Of a stretch of DNA of 64,000 nt, positions 33,692 through 41,848 are shown piece after piece. Position 1 is the stretch's first letter. Each line of letters opens with the position of its first letter. A program made the translations under genes and the position numbers. A model generated the notes under the pieces. It was not told the origin of the DNA and did no database searches. It saw nothing but the letters and a program-made list of their open reading frames with translations. This stretch comes from Colwellia sp. C2M11 (lineage in GTDB: Bacteria > Pseudomonadota > Gammaproteobacteria > Enterobacterales > Alteromonadaceae): the NCBI RefSeq assembly GCF_018860915.1, contig NZ_JAHKQD010000009.1, positions 247,455 through 311,454 of the forward strand, written 5' to 3'.

Positions 33692-36127
33692 TTATCTCGC
33701 AATACTCTGTAAAACTTCAATCGAGACTAAATTAGTAATTGACGTTTTAAGTTCTGTCATATTAGGACATACAACGAGTAATCCATCATCATTTAATGCT
33801 AAATAACCTTGCTCACGCAAAGTATTTATTAAGGTTGATTGAGACTTTTTATCAATAAATTCAGGTGCTGTAATATTATTTAAAACGGCTAAACGTTTGG
33901 CAATAGCGACAACTTTTTCTTCTAATTCTCGTCTTGTTAATGGCGCTAATCGTGTTGCTAAAGAAGTAATGATCGCGAGGCGTTGTATGCTTTCATCAAT
34001 ACATTCAGCCATTAAGTGAATTTGATTTAGTAACTCTGTATCTTCTGTTAATGCCCAAAAATTTGATTCTGTGTGCTTAATTACACCATTACTTTCTAGA
34101 GTGGTTAGCAGCTCTTTAACTTGTACGGTAATTTGTTCAGGTGTTTGCCATAAGAACAAATCTTCTTTCAATGTTGTTAATAAGTTGATGCTTTGGCTAA
34201 CTATTTGCTCGTTAGATATTCTACTATTATGCGTTAGTAATCGGCATATTAACGAACTTAGTGCGTAGGTGTGTAAAATATTATTGCGGTAATAGCGCAT
34301 TTCTAGGCTGGCAGAGCTGTCTAAAGAAATAATCGTACCAAAGCTATCTTCAGAAATAGTTACTTTATTGAGCGATATTACATGGGCAAGTAAGTCGGCT
34401 CCATTTTCTTCTGGTATGGTCAGTTCTTTACTAAAAGGCGCTTCTCGTTGAATCTTGAGAAAGAAATCTAAGTGTTTTTCTAAATCATGTTTTGCAAGCG
34501 CTTTGTTCTCACTGGCATGCAAAATTAATGCGACTAGGGCAACACCATTAAGTGCAGCACACTGGTTAATGTTAGTCATTAACTGGTTTGAAATATCGTT
34601 TACCGTTGGCGTTAACCAATTGGGTTTCTGTGGATCGATAGGATCTATCGCATCTTTCCAGTGCGGTACTTGTTCCGTTAAATAATTATTAATATTAATG
34701 GGTTCGCCAAAATTAACATAGCCATTACCGTAATTTCGTAAATTTTTAATGGCTTTAAGTACACCTAAGATCGATTCATTTTTCTTTTCACTACCACTTA
34801 ATTCCTTATGGTAAGTACCAACTTCCATGACATGTTCATAACCTAAATAGACCGGCACTAACGTTAATGGGCGATCAATACCGCGTAATAAGCTTTGAAT
34901 GGTCATGGCTAACATACCTGTTTTAGGTGGTAATAGTCGTCCTGTACGACTACGGCCGCCTTCGGTGTAATATTTAACAGCATAACCTCGTTCAAAAAGT
35001 AAGCCTAAATATTCACGGAAAATAGTGGAATACAAACGGTTGCCAGCAAAACTTCTGCGAATAAAGAATGCACCACCTTTTCTGAAAATAGCGCCAGCTG
35101 GCCAGAAATTTAGATTAATACCTGCCGCAATACGTGGCATTACTAAGCCTTCTTGAATAATAACGTAAGAAAGTAGTAGGTAATCCATATGACTGCGATG
35201 ACAGGGAACATAAATAATCTCATGACCGTCTTGTGCTAATTTTCTTAAGACTTGGGAATTATTTACTTTTATATCTGTATATAATCGGCCCCATAACCAA
35301 CGTAAGATTCTTTCGCCTAGGCGTACTAATGACACACTATAATCGCCAGCTATTTCTTCCATCATAGCCAAAGCTTGTTTTTTTACTTTTTCAGGGCTGA
35401 TGTTTTTATTTTTTGCTTCGTCTTTAATTATTCGTTTTATTGAGGGATTAGCGAATAAAGCAGTAAACATTTGCTCGCGATGAATCAGTCTTGGGCCTTT
35501 AGCTGCTATGTTTTGACGATGGAAGTGGAAACGGGCAACACGTAGTAATTTATGGGCGGTATCTTTATCGTTTCCGTGGTTGTCAGACATATTTCGTAAA
35601 GACAGTACTTCACTAAAGCGTATTAAATTATCACGACCTAAAAATAGCACGATAAAAAACTTTCTCAGCCAAGTTGGAGAAGCTTGCTCTGCCAATAATG
35701 AAGACACATTCGCATTATTTTTTTCTTTGGTAGGAATACGTCCCCAAATAAGATTTACTGGAATAAGCTGACCATCAAGGGTTTTATCAATGTGGTGTTC
35801 ATTTAATATGGCTAACCCTTGCTGTAATGCTTGCGTTTTTCTACGTTTGAATCCGAAAAGTGACGTAGGTTTTGCCAAACATATAGTACGTTCGAAGAGC
35901 TTATTGTTTATTTTTATTTTGCTTAAAGGATCAGGTAAGTTTTGATCTTTACATGCTTTTTGTAGTGCTAATAAATCACTAGCAGATTGATGGCTAACAA
36001 TATAAAAAATAGGCTGAGTAGGTGTTTCAACGGCTGTTTCGGCATCTAATACAATTTTGCTGCGTAAGAATAAACGAAGGGGAAACTTTAATAATAAATA
36101 AAAAAAAGAACGTAAAACAGATGTCAT
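33692..36127 (-). CDS. plsB: glycerol-3-phosphate acyltransferase
   Basis: This 811-residue inner-membrane-associated enzyme acylates sn-glycerol 3-phosphate at position 1, the first step of phospholipid synthesis. Its length matches E. coli PlsB (807). The acyltransferase block I His-Arg-Ser-His-Met-Asp (HX4D) lies at about residues 303-308. Block II Gly-Ala-Phe-Phe-Ile-Arg-Arg-Ser-Phe and block III Tyr-Thr-Glu-Gly-Gly-Arg-Ser-Arg-Thr-Gly follow, and block IV has Leu-Val-Pro-Val-Tyr-Leu-Gly-Tyr-Glu. It is a single-gene unit, convergent to the MlaC-like gene. Confidence 0.97.
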   Translation of the reverse strand: MTSVLRSFFYLLLKFPLRLFLRSKIVLDAETAVETPTQPIFYIVSHQSASDLLALQKACKDQNLPDPLSKIKINNKLFERTICLAKPTSLFGFKRRKTQALQQGLAILNEHHIDKTLDGQLIPVNLIWGRIPTKEKNNANVSSLLAEQASPTWLRKFFIVLFLGRDNLIRFSEVLSLRNMSDNHGNDKDTAHKLLRVARFHFHRQNIAAKGPRLIHREQMFTALFANPSIKRIIKDEAKNKNISPEKVKKQALAMMEEIAGDYSVSLVRLGERILRWLWGRLYTDIKVNNSQVLRKLAQDGHEIIYVPCHRSHMDYLLLSYVIIQEGLVMPRIAAGINLNFWPAGAIFRKGGAFFIRRSFAGNRLYSTIFREYLGLLFERGYAVKYYTEGGRSRTGRLLPPKTGMLAMTIQSLLRGIDRPLTLVPVYLGYEHVMEVGTYHKELSGSEKKNESILGVLKAIKNLRNYGNGYVNFGEPININNYLTEQVPHWKDAIDPIDPQKPNWLTPTVNDISNQLMTNINQCAALNGVALVALILHASENKALAKHDLEKHLDFFLKIQREAPFSKELTIPEENGADLLAHVISLNKVTISEDSFGTIISLDSSASLEMRYYRNNILHTYALSSLICRLLTHNSRISNEQIVSQSINLLTTLKEDLFLWQTPEQITVQVKELLTTLESNGVIKHTESNFWALTEDTELLNQIHLMAECIDESIQRLAIITSLATRLAPLTRRELEEKVVAIAKRLAVLNNITAPEFIDKKSQSTLINTLREQGYLALNDDGLLVVCPNMTELKTSITNLVSIEVLQSIAR

Positions 36128-36220
36128 GACTGCTACTATTAATTGTGTAGGAAATTCAGAGGCGCCAGTTTAACATTTATACTTAAACCAGTTCAAGATA
36201 ACGCTGATGAACTCGTAGTT

Positions 36221-37222
36221 TTATGCGCAAATACAGCGATTTCTTCCTGATTTTTTAGCTTGATAAAGAGCATTATCAGCTTCTTTAAATAGGCTTGACC
36301 AATCGGAGGCATTATTATTTTGTGCGATACCGATAGAAACAGAAATTGGGGGGAGGGGCTCGTTTGTTTCTCGGTGAATTAATTTTACTTTCTCAATGGA
36401 AATACGAATTTTTTCTGCTACGTCTTCTGCTTCAATAATCGATTTGTTAGTCATCACTACTAAGAACTCTTCTCCGCCAAAACGTACAGCAAGATCTTCT
36501 TCAGTAAGGTTATTTTTAATAATTTTAGCGATGCGCTGTATAACTTTATCACCGATAAAATGACCAAAATTATCATTTATCTTTTTAAAGTGATCTATGT
36601 CGATAACAAGTGATGAATGTGTTTGAGCAAAATCCAAGGCTTGTAGTTTATCATCACAACCACGGCGATTTAATAAACCAGTTAAGGAATCTATTAATGC
36701 TTCCTGCCTTGATGATTCAAGCTTTTGTTTTAATTGGTTAATTTCTTGCTGAGTTGTTGATAGTTTCTTTGACAATTCGTGGTGTTGCTCTTTGGTATTA
36801 TTAATTGTGTCAGATAGATAACTCACTATGTTTTTAAGTGATTTATGATGTTTATTTTCCGACAAAATAATTTTTAGTTTATGTAGGCTGGTGGTTACTT
36901 TATCTTCATTGCCTACCTGTAAACTTATCTGTTCTAAGGTACTGCTTAATACTTCTTCAAAAGGCGATATTACCGTACTATCAATTTGCTCGCTAAAAGA
37001 AACAAAACGTTTAAATAAATCTGCTAGAAAGTCAGCCATGATAGGTGTATTTTGCTTGATTTTTTGATCTATTGCTGCCGTTAATAGTTCATTTTCATTA
37101 CTAATATAAAGGTAGATTACGGCATAATTTGCTGGTGTAGGTGGAATTAAATGGTTTGAAAGAAAGTCATGAGTAAGTTCACTAAAATTAGATGAAACTT
37201 GATAGTTATTGTCGAAAGGCAT
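36221..37222 (-). CDS. diguanylate cyclase (GGEEF)
   Basis: This 333-residue protein makes c-di-GMP from GTP. The N-terminal 165 residues lack a named domain and end in a likely coiled coil (about 125-165). The GGDEF domain (about 170-330) has Asp-Ile-Asp-His-Phe-Lys-Lys-Ile-Asn-Asp and the active loop Arg-Phe-Gly-Gly-Glu-Glu-Phe. The inhibitory RxxD position reads Thr-Glu-Glu-Asp, so product inhibition at this site is probably absent. It has no membrane segment and no signal peptide. It diverges from the NYN-domain gene. Confidence 0.93.
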   Translation of the reverse strand: MPFDNNYQVSSNFSELTHDFLSNHLIPPTPANYAVIYLYISNENELLTAAIDQKIKQNTPIMADFLADLFKRFVSFSEQIDSTVISPFEEVLSSTLEQISLQVGNEDKVTTSLHKLKIILSENKHHKSLKNIVSYLSDTINNTKEQHHELSKKLSTTQQEINQLKQKLESSRQEALIDSLTGLLNRRGCDDKLQALDFAQTHSSLVIDIDHFKKINDNFGHFIGDKVIQRIAKIIKNNLTEEDLAVRFGGEEFLVVMTNKSIIEAEDVAEKIRISIEKVKLIHRETNEPLPPISVSIGIAQNNNASDWSSLFKEADNALYQAKKSGRNRCICA

Positions 37223-37360
37223 ACCTTATTCCTAAACCATGTGCTAATTTGTTGTAACCTTGTTTGTACTTTAACGTTATATTGTAACAGTAACAAGTGT
37301 TTATGTTATTTTACTGGTTGATTTGTAAACTAATTTAATTAACGCCTTAAAGGAAATGTT

Positions 37361-37840
37361 TTGCAAAAAATTGCTATTTTTGTTGATGTACAAAATATTT
37401 ATTATACCACTAGAGATAGCTATCATCGGCAATTTAACTACCGATTACTATGGCAAGAATTAATGGCGCAAGGGGATATAGTGCAAGCAAGTGCTTATGC
37501 TATTCAACGTAGCGACGATCAACAGCATAAATTTCAAAAAGCGCTAAAACATATTGGCTTTGATGTAAAACTAAAGCCCTTTATTCAACGTAGTGATGGC
37601 TCAGCTAAAGGGGATTGGGATGTTGGTATTACGATTGACGTCTTGATGGCAGCGGCAAGCGGAGGTATTGATACGGTGGTGTTATTATCTGGCGATGGTG
37701 ATTTTGATTTGCTATTAAAACATATTAGAACAGAATTTTCTGTTAAAACAATTGTCTATGGTGTGCCTAATTTAACCGCTAATTCACTAATTAATGCTGC
37801 AGATGCATACCATGAAATAGATCAAAGTTTGTTACTATAG
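37361..37840 (+). CDS. NYN domain (LabA/DUF88) protein
   Basis: This 159-residue protein is a PIN-like NYN domain, a family with predicted RNase activity. Acidic residues of the active site are visible: Phe-Val-Asp-Val-Gln-Asn-Ile-Tyr (about residues 7-14), Gly-Asp-Trp-Asp-Val-Gly-Ile-Thr-Ile-Asp (about 88-97) and Ser-Gly-Asp-Gly-Asp-Phe-Asp (about 112-118). The start is TTG at 37361, supported by AAAGGAAA 5-12 bases upstream. It stands alone between a diguanylate cyclase and a symporter. RNA target and role are unknown. Confidence 0.85.
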   Translation: MQKIAIFVDVQNIYYTTRDSYHRQFNYRLLWQELMAQGDIVQASAYAIQRSDDQQHKFQKALKHIGFDVKLKPFIQRSDGSAKGDWDVGITIDVLMAAASGGIDTVVLLSGDGDFDLLLKHIRTEFSVKTIVYGVPNLTANSLINAADAYHEIDQSLLL

Positions 37841-37922
37841 CGTGTAAGTAAAGTGAAATCTCCCTGATATAAAAACTATTAATTAACTTAATCAAATTAA
37901 ACTAAAATAAAATCAATTATAT

Positions 37923-39290
37923 ATGACTGAATTAACTAACTTCCTTGGCAATGTTGCAGCTTTTATGTGGGGGTTGCCCCTTGTTATTTTACTCGTGGGA
38001 GGTGGCATTTTTTTTGTATTTCATAGTCGCTTTTTACCTTATCGGTATTTAAAGCACGCTGTTGAAATAACATCAGGTAAATTCTCAACCGAAGAAAAAG
38101 CACCTGGCGATTTAACACACTTTCAAGCGTTAACAGTTGCCTTATCAGGTACTTTGGGATTAGGAAATATTGCTGGTGTGGCTGTTGCTATTACTATTGG
38201 TGGTGCAGGCGCGATTTTTTGGATGTGGATAACCGCGCTTGTTGGCATAGCAACAAAATTTTATACCGCAACTTTAGCGGTAAAGTATAGAGGATTAGAT
38301 CGCAGTGGTCGCATTCAGGGTGGCCCTATGTATGTCATTCGGGAAGGGTTAGGCAAAAAATGGTTACCTTTAGCTTGGTTGTTTTGCTTAGGAGGAATGT
38401 TTGGTGCTTTACCTATTTTTCAAATAAACCAGTTGGTACAAGTGCTACGCGATGTTGTCGCTATTCCTCATGGCTTTGCTAGTGCGAATGAACATTTTAC
38501 TTTTGATTTAGTAACAGGATTATTTCTTTGTATTTTAATTACTTATATTGTTATGGGGAAGTTACAACGGTTAGCTAAAATTACCAGTAGTGTCATCCCA
38601 ACTATGGTTATTTGTTATTTTATTTTAACATTAGGGGTATTAGTTATGAACTTCTCTGCTATTCCTAGTGCGTTTGCTTCGATCTTTGTCGGTGCTTTTA
38701 GTGGCTCATCAGTGGCCGGTGGCTTTATTGGCTCAGTGGTTTTAATTGGAGTGCAGCGAGGTGCTTTTTCTAATGAAGCGGGTATCGGTACTGAATCAAT
38801 GGCGCATGGTGCTGCCAAAACAAATGAACCAACACGTGAAGGGCTAGTTGCTACACTTGGACCAATAGTTGATACCTTAATTGTCTGTACTTGTACTGCT
38901 TTAGCTATTTTAGTTACAGATATTGGAGATTTACAACTAACAGGTGTGAGTTTAACAGCACACGTATTTGAACAAGCATTTCCAAATATTGGCGGTTATC
39001 TATTAACGTTAGTGGTATTTTTTCTGAGTACAAGTACGGTGTTAACCTTTTGGTATTACGGCAGTAAATGTGCAGAGTTTTTATTGGGTAAACGCTTTGA
39101 GCAAGCTTATGTGTGGTTTTATCTTTGTTTAATTATTGTTGGTGCAGTGTCTTCACTCGCATTAGTTATTAATTTAATTGATATCATGTATGCGTTAATG
39201 GCTATTCCAACAATGATATCTACGGTGTTATTAGCACCTAAAGTTACTGAGCAAGCTAAAATTTATTTCGCAAAAAATATCAAAGAATAA
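37923..39290 (+). CDS. AGCS family sodium:alanine/glycine symporter
   Basis: This 455-residue inner-membrane transporter belongs to the amino acid:cation symporter family that takes up alanine or glycine with Na+. Family stretches are Thr-Val-Ala-Leu-Ser-Gly-Thr-Leu-Gly-Leu-Gly-Asn-Ile-Ala-Gly-Val-Ala (about residues 71-87), Gly-Gly-Pro-Met-Tyr-Val-Ile and Gly-Val-Gln-Arg-Gly-Ala-Phe-Ser-Asn-Glu-Ala-Gly-Ile-Gly. About ten helices are predicted. It is convergent with the AraC gene 14 bp downstream and ends without a visible terminator of its own. Confidence 0.95.
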   Translation: MTELTNFLGNVAAFMWGLPLVILLVGGGIFFVFHSRFLPYRYLKHAVEITSGKFSTEEKAPGDLTHFQALTVALSGTLGLGNIAGVAVAITIGGAGAIFWMWITALVGIATKFYTATLAVKYRGLDRSGRIQGGPMYVIREGLGKKWLPLAWLFCLGGMFGALPIFQINQLVQVLRDVVAIPHGFASANEHFTFDLVTGLFLCILITYIVMGKLQRLAKITSSVIPTMVICYFILTLGVLVMNFSAIPSAFASIFVGAFSGSSVAGGFIGSVVLIGVQRGAFSNEAGIGTESMAHGAAKTNEPTREGLVATLGPIVDTLIVCTCTALAILVTDIGDLQLTGVSLTAHVFEQAFPNIGGYLLTLVVFFLSTSTVLTFWYYGSKCAEFLLGKRFEQAYVWFYLCLIIVGAVSSLALVINLIDIMYALMAIPTMISTVLLAPKVTEQAKIYFAKNIKE

Positions 39291-39304
39291 TTATTAGCTA
39301 ACGT

Positions 39305-40384
39305 TTATGTTAACAGCGAATATTGTTCATTTTCTCTAAAAGCACTAGGCGTTAACCCGGTCCAGCGTTTAAAAGCTCTTCTAAAGTTTGGTATGTCATT
39401 AAACTTTAAGCTTGAGGCAATGCACTCATTACTTTGCTGGTTTTCTATTATTGCAAATACAGCATGTTGGCGGCGCATCTTATCTAGTAATTGTTGGAAA
39501 TTGGTGTGATGTTGAGCAAGTTTACGCTTTAATGTAGCAGGACTCACTGAAAAGTATTGTGCGCAGCTTTGTAAACTAATATCTGTAGTAGCACTACATG
39601 ACTTGCATGTATTATAAGTTAAATTACTATGGATAAACTGACATACAGCTTGTGTAAAACCTATATATACCTTATTTTTTTGATTGTTTTTTACTTCGGT
39701 TATAGCAAGTTTTTTTAATGATAAACTACAGTCATCAATAGAATGATAAAGCCATTTATCATCGATACTTAACATGGCAAGTGGTTGGTTGAAATAAGGT
39801 TTACTGCCAATATTTACATGATATTGCTCTATATGCTCAACTGTTTCATAAGGTAATCGGATGGTGACTGGAATTGATTCTCCGAAACGATACTTTAGTG
39901 CGCCCGTACAGGCACTCAATACAAATTCATAAAGAAAACGTTCTTGGTTATCGGTTAAAGAACCGATAGCGCTATTGAGTAGTAAATGTGTTTTTATTTC
40001 GTTGTTTCTACGACTTTTAATCAGTGTAAAAAATAAAAAGGGGAATAGTTGAAATTGGAATAACTGACACAGCTTTATCATGTGAGCAATGTTTTTACAG
40101 TTGAGTAAAGCTTGAGACAAAGCGCCCAATTGGCTGGAAAAATATTTACGCCCTAAAATAAAACTTAAATCGTCACGTTTGGTCAATTTTACAGCATTGT
40201 CGATAATAGTAAGAAATTCTTTCGTTGAAATTAGTGTGTTACTCATCGTTAAATCTGAATAGAAGCACTGAGTACCTTTTAATACTCTATCAGGGTGTAC
40301 GCCGCTTTGTTTGGCTAAATCAACTAAAGCTACCACAAATTGACGACAGAGAATAACATCATCATCTCGGTCGAAAGTTTTCAT
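39305..40384 (-). CDS. AraC-family regulator with arabinose-binding-like domain (OruR type)
   Basis: This 359-residue protein has an N-terminal ligand-binding domain of the type found in OruR/ArgR-like AraC regulators (about 15-200; Leu-Ala-Lys-Gln-Ser-Gly-Val-His-Pro-Asp-Arg-Val) and a C-terminal double HTH (about 260-350) with Phe-Ser-Val-Ser-Pro-Ala-Thr-Leu-Lys-Arg and Phe-Arg-Arg-Ala-Phe-Lys-Arg-Trp-Thr-Gly-Leu-Thr-Pro. Its ATG overlaps the stop of the upstream degenerate GGDEF gene by one base (TAATG), so it is probably made by re-initiation with that protein. Likely targets are its own operon and the divergent TonB receptor. This is inference. Confidence 0.9.
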   Translation of the reverse strand: MKTFDRDDDVILCRQFVVALVDLAKQSGVHPDRVLKGTQCFYSDLTMSNTLISTKEFLTIIDNAVKLTKRDDLSFILGRKYFSSQLGALSQALLNCKNIAHMIKLCQLFQFQLFPFLFFTLIKSRRNNEIKTHLLLNSAIGSLTDNQERFLYEFVLSACTGALKYRFGESIPVTIRLPYETVEHIEQYHVNIGSKPYFNQPLAMLSIDDKWLYHSIDDCSLSLKKLAITEVKNNQKNKVYIGFTQAVCQFIHSNLTYNTCKSCSATTDISLQSCAQYFSVSPATLKRKLAQHHTNFQQLLDKMRRQHAVFAIIENQQSNECIASSLKFNDIPNFRRAFKRWTGLTPSAFRENEQYSLLT

Positions 40385-41457
40385 TAATTAACCATACACT
40401 TATTGGTCTGTTGTTTTAATTGAACCGGGTCTAAACCAATTATAGTATTTTGGGTTGCAGCGTTATCTCGTTGTGTTATTACATCTTCCTTAATTAGCTG
40501 TTGCTGGTGTAATCTTTGTTTAGTTATTCTCATACGCTCGTTCAACTGCTCTAAAGTCGTTAGGTGATCTTCCTTACCATTAAAGCTCATCACACAACTA
40601 GCGACATGCTGATAATTAGCTGTAGTAGAGGAGCCGACTTTAAAGGCTAAGTGCTCAATAGATTTTTCAATATGATGAGCAACTTGCTCAGCAGTTTTCG
40701 TGTCAGTATTTGGCATTAATACAATAAAACAATCACTTGCATATCTACAGGCTAAGTCATTATCTCGTAAGTTCATGAGAATAATTTGTGCAATTTCACG
40801 TAACAATATATTGCCTTGGTTATCACCATGTTTACGATTAAATTGATCAAATTGACGGATATCAATAAGCATTAAAGTGAATGTGAGCATTTGCTTTTGC
40901 GCATTTTTATCTAGGTTGTAGTCATTGAAATTTACATTTTTTGCGTTCACTATTTCGCGCTGCAATTGCGTTTTCATATATTTAGCGCTGTATAAACCGG
41001 TAACAAAATCAGTCAGGCTGTGGTCGCGATAATACCGCTCAGTTTTTCGCAGTTGTGTGTTAATGCTTACTTGTTCTAGGTGCCATTGGTATAGTGCGAT
41101 AGACATAATTAGCATACCAATAGGCGCTGGCAGTGATTCAATAGTTGTTAGCCAAGTATTATCTTCAGGATAAAGTAAAAATTCATCAAGAAAGTCGAGT
41201 AACATCGAGATATGGGTGAGTGTTAATCCGGTGAAAAGTAAGTTAGTAACCTTTCCTGATGGACGACTAATTAATATAAAAAACACCCAAACAAGTGTTA
41301 TTAAGGTTATACCTCCCTCGCCAAGTACATCAAAAAAATCAATGTTGGCATATTCTTTTAGTTCACCTAGTTGAAAAGTAAATGTGGCAACGCTAGCAAT
41401 AGCCAAAAGCAAGACAATGAACAAGTAACGATGAAAGCTAAACAAATCTAAGTTCAT
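40384..41457 (-). CDS. membrane protein with degenerate GGDEF domain, inhibitory site kept
   Basis: This 357-residue protein has about four membrane helices (near 11-29, 46-64, 72-90, 108-125), a short coil, and a GGDEF-fold domain (about 147-315). The active loop reads Ala240-Ser-Asp-Cys-Phe in place of Gly-Gly-Asp-Glu-Phe, and the metal segment reads Asp199-Ile-Arg-Gln-Phe-Asp, so cyclase activity is very unlikely. The c-di-GMP inhibitory motif Arg231-Asp-Asn-Asp234 is kept at the correct distance of five residues. Such proteins can act as c-di-GMP receptors. It overlaps an AraC regulator by one base. The C-terminal 45 residues are polar and Gln-rich. Confidence 0.88.
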   Translation of the reverse strand: MNLDLFSFHRYLFIVLLLAIASVATFTFQLGELKEYANIDFFDVLGEGGITLITLVWVFFILISRPSGKVTNLLFTGLTLTHISMLLDFLDEFLLYPEDNTWLTTIESLPAPIGMLIMSIALYQWHLEQVSINTQLRKTERYYRDHSLTDFVTGLYSAKYMKTQLQREIVNAKNVNFNDYNLDKNAQKQMLTFTLMLIDIRQFDQFNRKHGDNQGNILLREIAQIILMNLRDNDLACRYASDCFIVLMPNTDTKTAEQVAHHIEKSIEHLAFKVGSSTTANYQHVASCVMSFNGKEDHLTTLEQLNERMRITKQRLHQQQLIKEDVITQRDNAATQNTIIGLDPVQLKQQTNKCMVN

Positions 41458-41526
41458 AATCTTAGTGCTTTATGAGTTGTGATGAAGTGATTGTGTACAC
41501 AAATATATCTACTTTTAACCAGAGTA

Positions 41527-41542
41527 GGGTCATTTTAGCTCA
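41527..41542. repeat. direct repeat copy 1 in divergent promoter region
   Basis: GGGTCATTTTAGCTCA, matching the copy at 41667-41682 at 15 of 16 positions. The copies are 140 bp apart, start to start. This one is about 70 bp upstream of the degenerate GGDEF gene. Confidence 0.6.
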
Positions 41543-41666
41543 AACAAGTGACACTTTTATGACCGTTATTATGTTTATGGCACGAAAATAAGGGTATTTA
41601 AGTCGTTCTTGTGATGATGTACTTTTCGTTTAGTAAGCAGAACTCGATTTTCTTAAATACTGATGG

Positions 41667-41682
41667 GGGTCATTTCAGCTCA
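41667..41682. repeat. direct repeat copy 2 in divergent promoter region
   Basis: GGGTCATTTCAGCTCA in the same orientation as copy 1. It lies about 167 bp before the TonB receptor start. Long asymmetric direct repeats are the usual form of AraC-family binding sites, and an AraC gene lies in the divergent operon. Confidence 0.6.
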
Positions 41683-41848
41683 TTTTGTTATTTTTTCATT
41701 AAGAAATAGGAGAAAATTCGCGATATTTTGTGGGTTCGCTTGTTTTAAAAGTTGAGTGAAATATTTATGTCATTTTTTTTGTTTACCGTAGCGTCATTAA
41801 AAAGTAGCACCATCAAAAAAATAACACTATAACCATGAGACAAAAAAC

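Larger units (their letters stand above)
41458..41848. other. divergent promoter region with two long direct repeats
   Basis: 391 bp separate the degenerate-GGDEF/AraC operon (minus) from the TonB receptor gene (plus). It contains a 16-bp repeat, given separately at 41527 and 41667, and otherwise A+T-rich sequence. I see no Fur box. TGTCAT (41768) and CGTCAT (41792) do not have the 11- or 22-bp spacing of a Pho box. Confidence 0.55.

Noticed and set aside
41768-41797. Possible Pho box (TGTCAT ... CGTCAT) before the TonB receptor
   Set aside because: The two hexamers are 24 bp apart, not 11 or 22, and the middle repeat is missing.
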